64,000 bases of DNA, from the NCBI GenBank assembly GCA_023389035.1, contig JAEWFC010000015.1, positions 310,001 to 374,000 on the forward strand, given 5' to 3'. This stretch comes from Acidobacteriota bacterium (lineage in GTDB: Bacteria; Acidobacteriota; Blastocatellia; Pyrinomonadales; Pyrinomonadaceae). A program made the position numbers and the translations under genes. Below are positions 15,502 to 24,800 of the stretch, in pieces. The first letter of the stretch is position 1. Each line of letters opens with the position of its first letter. A model generated the notes under the pieces. It searched no databases, was not told the DNA's origin, and saw only the letters and a program-made list of their open reading frames with translations.

Positions 15502-16671
15502 ATGAAAAACACGATAAATGAATTTATCGAAGAGCTGCGTTCATCGATCGGAAAACGCACCTTTGTGAAGCTTACGCTTGGGAATTATAAAGGCAGCGAG
15601 CCGCATCTGCAAAGGATTTTAGCCCGCCTGATCGAGACGCGGCGAGGCACCAGGGTTTCGCTGCAGAGCAAGTACGACCAGCGTGAGATCGTCAAGAATT
15701 TCGCCGTCGATGAGGCTTGCGGAATCGTCGGCGGATACCTTGAAAACGGCTTCAGGAACGCCCATCTGTTCACTACCTCGGGCGATTTGCAGCTCGATAT
15801 CGGCAAACGCAGCGCACGGATAAACCGTGGCAAGCCAACATTTACGGCGGCACCAACCACGTCACACGATCGCGAACGAACGTACTCGGTCGATCCTGGA
15901 GCCTATTACCTGAAGGCACTCGGGATCACGAACGACGCGGGAAATGTCCGCTCGGAGCAACGCGATAAGTGGAAGCAGATCAACAAGTTCGTCGAGGTTC
16001 TGGGCGGCCTTTTTGAACGTTCGGAGCTCCAAGAAAAACGGGACCTGCAGATCGTAGATATGGGCTCGGGGAAAGGCTATCTGACCTTTGCCGCATACGA
16101 TCATTTTGCCAACAAACTCGGCCTAAACGTTGTAATGACTGGCGTTGACACACGTGCTGACATGGTGACGCTTTGCAATTCGGTGGCTGAGGCTTCGGAT
16201 TTTACGGGCCTGCGATTTGAGCAGGGCACCATCGAAGAGACGCAAGTTGTTGATGCAGATATAGTTATCGCCTTGCATGCGTGTGATACCGCTACGGATG
16301 ATGCGATATTTAAGGGGATCGCGGCCGGTGCCGATCTGATAGTTGCGGCACCGTGCTGTCATCGCGAGGTGCGGTCGCAAATGACGGCGCCCGTGCTGCT
16401 AGCAGGTGTCCTCAAACACCCGGTTTTATTGGACCGGACGGCGGAAACGTTGACCGACGGACTTCGCTCTTTGGCCCTCGAGGACCGCGGTTATTCGACT
16501 AAAATGTTCGAATTTGTGGTGACCGAGCATACGCCAAAGAACAATCTTTTGGTTGCGGTAAAACGTCCTGAGAAGACCGGTCACCGGATGGCGGAGATCG
16601 CCGAGATTCGAAAAGCGTTTGGGATCGGTCACCAGCGATTGATCGATCGGATCGCTTCGACCGCGCCGTGA
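15502..16671 (+). CDS. Methyltransf_32-like SAM-dependent methyltransferase
   Basis: 389 residues. An N-terminal domain of about 150 residues precedes a class I methyltransferase domain with VDMGSGKGYLTFAAYDHFA as the AdoMet motif, ALHACDTATDDAIFKGIAA as motif IV region and the distinctive VAAPCCHREV. HACDxATD and PCCH are characteristic of the Methyltransf_32 family related to tRNA-modification enzymes and to GSTCD-type proteins, so an RNA substrate is likely. Cytoplasmic. Monocistronic: it is divergent from DinB and followed by an inverted repeat. Confidence 0.85.
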   Translation: MKNTINEFIEELRSSIGKRTFVKLTLGNYKGSEPHLQRILARLIETRRGTRVSLQSKYDQREIVKNFAVDEACGIVGGYLENGFRNAHLFTTSGDLQLDIGKRSARINRGKPTFTAAPTTSHDRERTYSVDPGAYYLKALGITNDAGNVRSEQRDKWKQINKFVEVLGGLFERSELQEKRDLQIVDMGSGKGYLTFAAYDHFANKLGLNVVMTGVDTRADMVTLCNSVAEASDFTGLRFEQGTIEETQVVDADIVIALHACDTATDDAIFKGIAAGADLIVAAPCCHREVRSQMTAPVLLAGVLKHPVLLDRTAETLTDGLRSLALEDRGYSTKMFEFVVTEHTPKNNLLVAVKRPEKTGHRMAEIAEIRKAFGIGHQRLIDRIASTAP

Positions 16672-16674
16672 ATG

Positions 16675-16745
16675 TGGGTCAGATTGACACAGATCGAGCG
16701 GCCGGTCTTCGGGTCATAACGACACACGAGTGTCAATGTGACCCA
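16675..16745. repeat. Imperfect inverted repeat with 39-nt loop
   Basis: tgggtcagattgacac (16675-16690) pairs with gtgtcaatgtgaccca (16730-16745), 15 of 16 positions. It begins 3 nt after the methyltransferase stop and has no T-tract. Sequence between 16760 and 16800 repeats gcatatcgcgc twice, a motif also in the 4.8 kb repeat island, so this is probably a dispersed REP-like element rather than a simple terminator. Confidence 0.6.
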
Positions 16746-16836
16746 GGGCTTGCAAAGCGAGCATATCGCGCAATTTTGATCAATTCGCGCATATCGCGCG
16801 ATCCGCGCTTTACACTAAAACTGGTTCGTGCGCAGA

Positions 16837-16866
16837 TTGACTTACAGTGAGGGTTAGGCGTATTAT
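16837..16866 (+). promoter_or_regulatory. Sigma-70-type promoter of rpmE
   Basis: TTGACT at 16837-16842, 18-bp spacer, TATTAT at 16861-16866. The predicted start site near 16873 leaves a 26-nt leader containing AGAGGA in front of the rpmE ATG at 16899. Confidence 0.6.
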
Positions 16867-16898
16867 TAGAGTTTGTCTCTATATAAGAGGATAAAGCA

Positions 16899-17117
16899 AT
16901 GAAAGCAGAGATTCATCCGAAGTACGACGAGATCACGGTCGCATGTGCGTGCGGCCACTCGTTCCAGACACGCTCGACGCTTGGCGAAGAGCTTCACATA
17001 GAAATTTGCTCCGAGTGTCACCCGTTCTTCACCGGCAAGCAGAAACTGGTCGATACCGCCGGACGCGTTGACCGCTTTAACAAGCGTTACGCTCGCGGCG
17101 CACAGGCCGCGAAATAA
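16899..17117 (+). CDS. rpmE: 50S ribosomal protein L31 (zinc-binding type)
   Basis: 72 residues, standard L31 length. The start MKAEIHPKYDEITVACACGH is typical, and the cysteines CAC and later CSEC are the zinc-binding residues of the C+ form. L31 bridges the 50S and 30S subunits; the C+ form also stores zinc in many bacteria. It has its own promoter and an AGAGGATAAAGC leader. The downstream neighbours (DUF421, YqhQ-like, prfA) form a partly conserved translation-linked neighbourhood. Confidence 0.96.
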   Translation: MKAEIHPKYDEITVACACGHSFQTRSTLGEELHIEICSECHPFFTGKQKLVDTAGRVDRFNKRYARGAQAAK

Positions 17118-17149
17118 TGGTCAAAGACCTTTATTAGCTGCAGAAAATC

Positions 17150-17236
17150 TAACGCCGACGCTTTTTGCGCCGTTCGCTCAGGGTGTGACCAGATCAGACT
17201 CGCGACAGGTATAAAAAGGGTCGGCGTTAAGTTTTT
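17150..17236 (+). other. Structured intergenic segment before DUF421 gene
   Basis: taacgccgac (17150-17159) can pair with gtcggcgtta (17220-17229) across a 60-nt loop, and AGTTTTTG follows directly. This could be the end of the rpmE transcript (a terminator with a branched loop) or a structured leader of the DUF421 gene, whose start is 19 nt downstream. I recognise no known riboswitch or RNA family. Confidence 0.45.
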
Positions 17237-17248
17237 GAGGGACACGCC

Positions 17249-17794
17249 ATGACGGAATATCTCTTCCACGTTGATTGGCAGACGCTGCTCATCCCAAAGG
17301 AATCCGTCCTGCAGATGATGATCCGCGGTACCGTCATGTACGCTGCCGCCGTCGCTCTCGTCAGGGTCTTCAGAAGACAGGCAGGCGGAGTCGGTATCGC
17401 CGACATCTTAGTATTGGTCTTTATAGCGGACGCGGCCTCGAACGGAATGACCGGCGACGGCTTTTCGGTGACCGAGGCCCTGGTCGTGATCACGACCATA
17501 ATGTTCTGGGACTGGACGTTCGATTGGCTTGGCTTTAAGTCAAAAACTTTTCGGCGTGTATTCGAACCTGAGCCGCTGCTTCTTATCAAGAATGGCCGTA
17601 TCCTGCGTAAGAACCTGACCGAGGAGATGATCACGGAGGACGAGCTTTTCAGCCAGTTGAGGCAGAAGGGCGTGCACGATCTGGAAGAGGTCATTCAATG
17701 TGCACTTGAGGGCGACGGCGAATTCAGCGTGATCACTCGATCGCGTGAGAACGACGACCAGCAGCAGGCCACCAAGAAGAAAAAAAGCGGATAA
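17249..17794 (+). CDS. DUF421 (YetF/YcaP-like) membrane protein
   Basis: 181 residues. Three hydrophobic segments (MIRGTVMYAAAVALVRVFRR, IADILVLVFIADAASNGM, ALVVITTIMFWDWTFDWLGF) are followed by a soluble domain with PLLLIKNGRILRKNLTEEMIT and a late DLEEVIQCALEGDGEFSVI. This is the DUF421 plan; YetF in Bacillus is associated with spore germination and other members with membrane homeostasis. A Lys-rich tail ends the protein. The next gene begins 14 bp downstream, suggesting one transcript. Function is not known. Confidence 0.85.
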   Translation: MTEYLFHVDWQTLLIPKESVLQMMIRGTVMYAAAVALVRVFRRQAGGVGIADILVLVFIADAASNGMTGDGFSVTEALVVITTIMFWDWTFDWLGFKSKTFRRVFEPEPLLLIKNGRILRKNLTEEMITEDELFSQLRQKGVHDLEEVIQCALEGDGEFSVITRSRENDDQQQATKKKKSG

Positions 17795-17808
17795 GGTTAA
17801 CGATCGAT

Positions 17809-18957
17809 ATGAAGCGAAAAACCGGCAAGCGGCTATCCAGATTTATCCATACGGTCTTTGCGATGGAACGCGACCTGATCGTCGGCGGCCAGGCCGTGAT
17901 GGAAGGCGTGATGATGCGGACCCCGTCGGCGTATGCCATCGCGTGCCGCCGGATGAACGGCGAGATCGTCACGACCGCAGAACGCCTTCCCCGCTGGAGC
18001 GATAAGTACAGATGGCTCGGGCTGCCGGTGCTCCGCGGCGGAGCGACGCTTGTGCAGTCGATGGCTCTGGGCATCAAGGCACTGAACTTTTCCGCAAAGA
18101 TCTACGAGGACGATCAGGAAGCACAGAAACAGCTGACGACCGAGAAAGAACTGGAACTCGCGGCCGTGCCGGTCGAAGGCACGGTTGATGAGAATTTCTT
18201 GAAGGCTCCGGTCAAGGTCATCATGCCGGAGTCGCGAACAAAAAAAGCGACGCAGTCTGCTAGCGCGGTCGGGTCGATCATCTTCGCTCTCGCGTTCAAC
18301 ATAATGCTTTTCGTAGTCGCACCGCTGCTGATCACGAACGCCGGCTTCATCGCGATGGGCTGGGCCGAGCCGCCGGCACTCGCATCCGACGCTGGCTGGT
18401 GGCAGACGCTTTACGCTTACACGTGGGAGACCAAGCCGCACTCGTGGATCGCGTTCAACCTGATCGACGGCATTATCAGGATGTTCTTTTTTGTGACAAT
18501 GATCGTTACGATGTCGTACCTGAAAGACATTCGCCGAATCTTTGAATATCACGGAGCCGAGCACAAGACGGTCTTCACCTGGGAAAAGGGACTCGATCTT
18601 ACGGTCGATAATGCTACGGTCCAGCGGCGGCAGCATCCGCGTTGCGGAACATCGTTCCTGATGGTCGTGATGCTTGTCGCGATCGTGCTGTTCTCGGTGA
18701 TCGCATTCGAGCAGACGTGGCTCAATCTGCTGGTCCGCATCATTCTAATGCCGCTGGTCGCGGGCCTGTCGTACGAGGTCATCCGATACGCGGCAAAGAA
18801 AGAATCAGGTGCGATCTTTAAGGCGATGACACTGCCGGGCATCTGGCTGCAGAACATCACGACGCAGGAACCGGACGGCGAACAGCTCGAGGTGGCGATA
18901 CGAGCTCTCGACGAATCGCTGAAGCTCGAGCCCGAGGCCGCGTTGGAGCCGGCGTAA
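17809..18957 (+). CDS. DUF1385 (YqhQ-like) membrane protein
   Basis: 382 residues. Near the start DLIVGGQAVMEGVMMRTP is the DUF1385 hallmark, followed by several hydrophobic segments (about residues 150-185, 215-235 and 285-320) and the second conserved stretch FEYHGAEHKTVFTWE. The start at 17809 puts about 18 basic residues before an alternative ATG at 17863 (MERDLIVGG), which is nearer the family's usual start. The family is often found beside prfA, as here where prfA begins 5 bp after it, but its biochemical role is unestablished; YqhQ in Bacillus has been linked to membrane and cell-wall physiology. Confidence 0.85.
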   Translation: MKRKTGKRLSRFIHTVFAMERDLIVGGQAVMEGVMMRTPSAYAIACRRMNGEIVTTAERLPRWSDKYRWLGLPVLRGGATLVQSMALGIKALNFSAKIYEDDQEAQKQLTTEKELELAAVPVEGTVDENFLKAPVKVIMPESRTKKATQSASAVGSIIFALAFNIMLFVVAPLLITNAGFIAMGWAEPPALASDAGWWQTLYAYTWETKPHSWIAFNLIDGIIRMFFFVTMIVTMSYLKDIRRIFEYHGAEHKTVFTWEKGLDLTVDNATVQRRQHPRCGTSFLMVVMLVAIVLFSVIAFEQTWLNLLVRIILMPLVAGLSYEVIRYAAKKESGAIFKAMTLPGIWLQNITTQEPDGEQLEVAIRALDESLKLEPEAALEPA

Positions 18958-18962
18958 ATTCT

Positions 18963-20039
18963 ATGTTTGAAAAACTTGCACAAATAGAGAAAAGCTACGA
19001 GGAGCTGACCGAACAGATCTCGCAGCCCGAGTTTATGTCGGACATGTCGACGTACGCCAAGCTGATGAAGCAGCACCGTTCGCTGGGCGAGATAGTCGAA
19101 AAATACCGCGAGGTCCGAAAGCTTCAGGACGACCTGAAAGGAGCAAAGGAACTTGCGGAAATGGCGGACGATGACGAAATGAAGGAAATGGCGTGGGCCG
19201 AGGTCTCGGAGATCGAAGCCAAGCTGCCGCCCGCCGAAGAGGCCCTGAAATTCCTGCTGCTGCCGAAGGATCCGAATGACGAAAAGAACGTAATTCTCGA
19301 GATCCGTGCCGGTACGGGCGGTGACGAGGCGACACTTTTTGCAGCGGAGATCCTCAGGATGTACGCCCGCTATGCCGAACGTCAGGGTTGGAAGATGGAG
19401 ATAATGGACGCGGCAGATACGGGCGTCGGCGGCATCAAGGAAGCCTTTGCGATGATCGAGGGCGACAACGTGTATTCAAAAATGCGGTATGAATCGGGCG
19501 TTCACCGCGTGCAGCGTGTGCCGCAGACCGAGACGAGCGGCCGTATTCATACTTCGGCTATAACTGTCGCCGTTCTGCCCGAAGCCGAAGAGGTCGATGT
19601 GCAGATAAACCAGAACGACCTGCGTGTCGATACGTTCTGCTCGTCAGGCCCGGGCGGCCAATCGGTAAACACGACGTATTCCGCCGTTCGCATCACGCAC
19701 TTGCCGACGAACACGGTCGTCTCGATGCAGGACGAAAAATCGCAGATCAAGAACCGCGAAAAGGCGATGCGTGTGCTGCGGGCGCGCCTACAGGAGATCG
19801 AAGAACAAAAGCAGCACGATGCACTATCGGCCGAGCGAAAGCAGATGGTCGGCAGCGGCGACCGGTCGGAAAAGATCCGGACATACAATTTCAAAGAGAA
19901 TCGCGTCACCGATCACCGGATCGGGATGACGGTTCACCAGCTCGACCTGGTGATGGAAGGCCAGCTCGACGAGTTTATCGAAGCTCTGCGAACGCACTTC
20001 CAGACCGAGAAGCTGAAAGCTGAAACGGTTTCAGCTTGA
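18963..20039 (+). CDS. prfA: Peptide chain release factor 1
   Basis: 358 residues, standard RF1 length. The GGQ catalytic loop is in SGPGGQSVNTTYSAVR, and the codon-recognition tripeptide in GVHRVQRVPQTETSGRIHTS reads PQT, a PxT form that marks RF1 (UAA/UAG) rather than RF2 (SPF). It catalyses hydrolysis of peptidyl-tRNA at stop codons on the ribosome. In many bacteria prmC, which methylates the GGQ glutamine, follows directly; here a histidine phosphatase does. Confidence 0.97.
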   Translation: MFEKLAQIEKSYEELTEQISQPEFMSDMSTYAKLMKQHRSLGEIVEKYREVRKLQDDLKGAKELAEMADDDEMKEMAWAEVSEIEAKLPPAEEALKFLLLPKDPNDEKNVILEIRAGTGGDEATLFAAEILRMYARYAERQGWKMEIMDAADTGVGGIKEAFAMIEGDNVYSKMRYESGVHRVQRVPQTETSGRIHTSAITVAVLPEAEEVDVQINQNDLRVDTFCSSGPGGQSVNTTYSAVRITHLPTNTVVSMQDEKSQIKNREKAMRVLRARLQEIEEQKQHDALSAERKQMVGSGDRSEKIRTYNFKENRVTDHRIGMTVHQLDLVMEGQLDEFIEALRTHFQTEKLKAETVSA

Positions 20040-20069
20040 TCTGACGCTTAAAGTTCACTTGTTTGCGTA

Positions 20070-20726
20070 ATGCCCATAACGCGACTTTACCTAGTAAGAC
20101 ACGGACAATCTGCCGGTAATGCCGAGGGGCGATTCGGCGGCCACGGCCCGACGCCGCTTTCCGACCTGGGACGGCGGCAAGCAGAGGTCACGGCCGACAT
20201 GCTTGCCCGCGAAGGCGTATCTGCGATCTATTCCAGCGATCTCGACCGGGCGGTCCAGACCGCACAATTCCTCTCGGATCTGATCGAGGTTCCGGTCAAG
20301 ACATCGAAGGCGTTTCGCGAGCGGCACGTTGGAGTGCTAGAAGGGCTGACATTCGACGAATCTCGCGAGCATCACCCGAAGGACTATTACGCGCTGGTAA
20401 ACCGAAACGTCCACCACGTGATCACTGATGGCGAAAGCTATCGGCAGCTGCTGCGGCGTGCTACCGGCGAGCTGTGGAACATTCTACGCGATCACCAGGG
20501 CGAACGCGTCGCGATATTTTCCCATACGGGAGCGATCTGCTTTATGACGCTTCATCTGATGGGAGCCGTCCGCCGCGATACGCGGAGCACGCCCTGGATA
20601 GTGACGTCGAACTGCGGCATCAACCGGTTCGAGGTCCGCGGCCGGAACAACGTCAGAGTGATGGCTCTCAACGACACGCGCCACCTGGCCGACATCACCG
20701 GCAATGATTCATTTGCCGCACGATAG
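20070..20726 (+). CDS. Histidine phosphatase (phosphoglycerate mutase superfamily)
   Basis: 218 residues. The N-terminal LVRHGQSAGNAEGRFGG has the phospho-accepting His of the RHG motif, IYSSDLDRAVQTAQ includes the second catalytic Arg, and FSHTGAICFM the distal His, so the active site looks complete. Members dephosphorylate small molecules (sugar phosphates, alpha-ribazole phosphate) or act as cofactor-dependent mutases; the specific substrate is not readable. It starts 30 bp after prfA on the same strand. Confidence 0.88.
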   Translation: MPITRLYLVRHGQSAGNAEGRFGGHGPTPLSDLGRRQAEVTADMLAREGVSAIYSSDLDRAVQTAQFLSDLIEVPVKTSKAFRERHVGVLEGLTFDESREHHPKDYYALVNRNVHHVITDGESYRQLLRRATGELWNILRDHQGERVAIFSHTGAICFMTLHLMGAVRRDTRSTPWIVTSNCGINRFEVRGRNNVRVMALNDTRHLADITGNDSFAAR

Positions 20727-20737
20727 GCCGCTTTTTG

Positions 20738-20766
20738 TTGACTAAACCCGCGTTCTGTTCTAACAA
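20738..20766 (+). promoter_or_regulatory. Candidate sigma-70 promoter of secreted TPR gene
   Basis: TTGACT at 20738-20743, 17-bp spacer, TAACAA at 20761-20766. AGGAG follows upstream of the ATG at 20798. Confidence 0.45.
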
Positions 20767-20797
20767 TTGAATCAAACCCTTTCCGTAGGAGTCAGAT

Positions 20798-21799
20798 ATG
20801 AAATACCTAGCAGCATTTTTGTTCTTATTTTTCGTGATCTCTTCACAACCCGCGACAGCCTCGGCCCAGGGCGACGTCAGATCGGCGACCGGAATGCCGA
20901 TACCGATCGGAGCACCCGTGATATGGGGGAAGGTCGAGCTCAAAGGTTTAAAGAAGGACGACCCGAAGCCATCGATATTCGTTACCCTGATGCACAATGG
21001 AGCTCAGCTCGCACGAGCACAGGCGAATGATGCCGGATTTTATTACTTCATTCAGAATCCCCGAGACGGGGCAGTGCTGTTACTAACGGTCGGGGGGACT
21101 GACGTTGGCCAGACCGTGCTCACCGCTGCCGGGGGCGAGCGATACGATTTCGCACTGAATTGGAACGAGAGCTTTAATCCAAATCAGCGAACCGGCGTAG
21201 TGTCGGTAAGGGACGCGTACACAGGTCGGAGTGCTGCGAACGCCGCATTGTTTGATAAGGCAGCGGCGGCAAAGAAGGACAAGAAGAACAAGGACGCGAT
21301 CCGTATGTTCAACGAAGTAGTTACGGCGGACGCGAATGATTTTGTCGCGTGGACGGAGCTGGGCTCGCTGCATTTCGAAGAATCAAAGTATGACGATGCG
21401 GAAAAGGCCTACAACAGGTCGCTCGAGCTGAAGCCCGATTTCATGATCGCGCTGATGAATCTTGGTAAGCTGCATATCGCACAGAAAAAGTTTGATAAAG
21501 CCGTGCCGGTGCTGGAAAAAGCGGTTGCGGCGGATGCGAACTCAGCGGATGCGAAACAGTATTTGGGCGAAGCGTATCTACAGACCCGGCAGGGCAACAA
21601 GGCCGTCGCGGTGCTGAATGAAGCGATCGCGCTGGACCCGATCGGGAAGGCGGAGATCCATTTGCGGCTCGCAACGCTTTACAATGCCGCTAACCTGAAG
21701 GACCGTGCAGCCGCTGAATACAAGCTCTTTCTGGAGAAGACACCCAACTACCCTGAGAAGTCGAAGCTTGAGAAATACATCAAGGAAAACAGCAAATAA
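20798..21799 (+). CDS. Secreted TPR protein with N-terminal beta-sandwich
   Basis: 333 residues. A Sec signal peptide (LAAFLFLFFVISSQPATASA) is followed by a beta-rich domain of about 100 residues resembling a carboxypeptidase-regulatory or Ig-like fold (GAPVIWGKVELKG ... DAGFYYFIQNP). From about residue 155 to the end there are four to five TPR repeats (KDAIRMFNEVVTADANDFVAW, YDDAEKAYNRSLELKPDFM and similar), ending close to the C-terminus. Probably periplasmic and protein-binding. It converges on the large TonB receptor gene with a shared terminator. Confidence 0.75.
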   Translation: MKYLAAFLFLFFVISSQPATASAQGDVRSATGMPIPIGAPVIWGKVELKGLKKDDPKPSIFVTLMHNGAQLARAQANDAGFYYFIQNPRDGAVLLLTVGGTDVGQTVLTAAGGERYDFALNWNESFNPNQRTGVVSVRDAYTGRSAANAALFDKAAAAKKDKKNKDAIRMFNEVVTADANDFVAWTELGSLHFEESKYDDAEKAYNRSLELKPDFMIALMNLGKLHIAQKKFDKAVPVLEKAVAADANSADAKQYLGEAYLQTRQGNKAVAVLNEAIALDPIGKAEIHLRLATLYNAANLKDRAAAEYKLFLEKTPNYPEKSKLEKYIKENSK

Positions 21800-21816
21800 A
21801 CCAAGCTCAAAGAAAA

Positions 21817-21850
21817 AAACGAGCCGGCTTTTGACCGGCTCGTTTCAGTT
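21817..21850. terminator. Bidirectional terminator
   Basis: aaacgagccgg (21817-21827), loop cttttga, ccggctcgttt (21835-21845). It has an A-run before and a T-run after, so it can end both the TPR gene (plus) and the TonB receptor gene (minus), which converge here. Confidence 0.85.
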
Positions 21851-21871
21851 TTAAATGCCTAAGCTTGTGAC

Positions 21872-24800
21872 CTAGAAGTCGTAGCGAAGGGCGAACTGCA
21901 TCACGCGTGCACTGCCGCGGGTTCCGGTGAACTGTCCGAATCCGACCGGTGCGGTCTGATTTGAACGCTGCGGACGGAAGCCCATAGCGGTGTTCGAGTT
22001 ACCGGCGAAGATCGGCGTATTGGTAACGTTGAAAACGTCCCAACGCAGGCTGACCCTGTGGTTCTCGTACCACGGCATCGTGAAGGATTTCTGCAATCCG
22101 AGATCGAGCGTCCAGAACGCGGGGTAGCGGATCTGGTTGCGGTCTCCCGTCTCGCCCGGATACGGGCTGCGGAAGCTGCGGTACGCTTCATCAGGATCTG
22201 CGAACATCGTCGGCAGTCCATCCTCACCGTTGTAATAAACACCCATCGTGATCGGACGAGTCTGTACCATCGCACTCTTCAGGTTCCAGTTGGTTACCCA
22301 GCCGGAGTTATCAAAGATCTTAGCGTTGGTACCGATCGGCTGACCCGAGTTGTAACGGAAGATGGAAGCAAGCTGCCATCCGCCGAGAACAGCGTCAACG
22401 AAACGGTTCGTGTCCGAAAGGAATTGGCGGCCGCGTCCGAGCGGGATCTGCCACAGACCGTTAAAGTTAACGATATGTCGCATGTCGAAATCGGACGAAG
22501 CATAGTTATCTTCCTGACGGATCGGGTTCAGGATGAACGCAGCACCGTATGCCGCACTTGTCTGAACACCTGAGGTGTCATCCATTGAGTGCGAGAAGGT
22601 GTAGTTGAGATCCCAGGTGAAGTTGCTGAGACGCTGGCGAACGGTGAACGCACCGCCATGGTAATCAGACTTCGAGATCGAACCGAACGAGTCCAAAGCA
22701 CCGTACTGCGACTGGTAGAACAGCGGCATCGGCGAATTGGCATCGAACAGGTACTGCGGCCAGGTAAAGTCGGTCGACTGTCCGACCTGTGCCAGATACA
22801 ACCGGGTTGCGGGTGTCGTCGGCGAAGCAAGGTGCGGGAACATGTTCTCAAAGAACGGCTGTACCGGCGCCGTGCCGACAGTGCCGCCAGCATAGAGATG
22901 CTGAGCGATAGCTGTGGCTGCCTCATAGTAGGTCTGGCCCGAGATCGGGTCGCGAAGGTTATTCGGCGACATCACGTCGCGGCGGGCCAGCAGGTTGCGG
23001 GCACGGCGATTGATGTACGACGCTTCGAAGTAAAGCTTCGAAGGAAGTTCGCGTCCAAAGGTCAGGTTGGTCGAGTAATGGATCGGTGCCTCGATACCGC
23101 GGTCGATCGAAGCTTCGATACGCATTCCGAGGTCCTGCGGCTGCTGCAGCGGGAATACCAGCTGAGCGGGCGGCGTGACCAGCGGGAAGCCCTGGATGTT
23201 CATTCCGGTACCATCCCAAGCCGGAGCCGGGTTGGTTGTCAGGTTAAAGGTATTAGCCGGAGTGGTGTAGTTCGAAAGGAAGCCAAGCGTGTTGGCTGCG
23301 TCGAACGACACTGCAAGCTGCTGTCCGTAGTAGTCATTCGTGATCGAATAACCGCCGCGGAGTACACCAGCACGGTTCTTACCAAAGATGAAGGCGCCCA
23401 AACCGCCCTGGAAATTCGGCGACCAGGCGAAGGAGATCCTGGGCTGGAAGTTGTCTTTGTCCGCCTGATACATCGGCGGCTTGTTGTTGACCTTACCCGA
23501 AAGATCGATCAGCAGCGGAACGTCGTAGTTCTGGCCGTTGGCAGCAGCTGCGACACGGCGTGAGAAATACTCGTTAAGAGCAACGTTCGGAGCGGCCTCG
23601 AGACCCTGAGTCTCCCAAACCGGCTCTGAATAACCGTAACGAAGACCGAGCGTAACGGTCAGGCTCGGAATGATCCTCCATGAATCCTGAACGTAGAAGT
23701 CGTACTCGTTGGTTGCGAATTCACGGATGGTCGGCTGATTTGCAACAGGGTTTCCGTTCGCGTCGAAGTTAAAGCGAGCGGTGTACTGGTTCAGACGGCC
23801 GACGAGAGCGCTCAGCGAAGACTGAGCTGAACGGATCCAGGCTGCGCCTGTGGTCGTTCCATAGGTATCGGTCAGGTAGCGGTCAACGATATTTGTGACG
23901 CTGACGCCGCTGCCCGGATAGAAACCGTAGTTGGTGACCGCCGCGTCATACGCAGCACCCCAGTTGACGCGCTTATTGCGAACAAAACGGAGGTTGGTAC
24001 CGAACATCAGGGTGTGGTCGCCCGTCGTCCATGTCATGTCGTTCGCAAAGTTGTGCGTCGGGTTGACACGGCTGAAGGTGCGGCTGAAGTTCACCGGCGA
24101 GAAGATATCACGGAAGGTGATCGCGTTCTCTGCGGAATCACCCTGGTTGCTGAAAGCAAGGCGGGTCATACCGTACGTGAACTTGTTAGTAAGGCTATTG
24201 GTGATCAGCCAGGTGTGGCTGCCGCCGATACGCATCGGGTGGCTCCACTGATCGGTCGGCGGTGTATCGGGGAATGCCGATGCCTGACCGAAAAGGTCCT
24301 GCTGATAGTTCATAAAGCCGGTCAGCTGGTGACGCTGGCTGGCGAGCGGCGAATAGTCAAAGCGTGCCGTGTGCAGGCTCTGCTTGACCGGAAGAGGTGC
24401 GTTCCAGCGGTATCCGCCGGTGTTGATGCCGTCACCTACGAGCGTTGAGTTTGCCGGGTAGCGAGCTGCTGCTGCGGCAAAAAGCTGAACGACGTTGGGG
24501 TTGACGTCAACGACGGGCACACCGTTCGGGTCCACCATGCCGTTGATCTGCGAGGTATTGATCTGACGGAGCACGCCCGACGAGTCATACACCTGCATAA
24601 TGCCCTGTCCGAGCGTTGCCAGCGGGACCAGGCTGGTCACACCGACGCTCTTGGACTCACGCATTCCTTCGTAGTTATAGAAGAAGAAAAGCTTGTCCTT
24701 TACGATCGGGCCGCCGAGCGATCCGCCGAAAAGGTGACGCTTCAGAGCTTCACGCGGGGTGCCGGTAGCATTGTTGTACCAGTCGTTCGCGTTGAAGTAA

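Noticed and set aside
17833..18636. 267-codon minus-strand frame
   Set aside because: Antisense to the DUF1385 gene, whose family match is strong.
22589..23563. 324-codon plus-strand frame
   Set aside because: Antisense to the Oar-like receptor; low complexity in Arg and Val.
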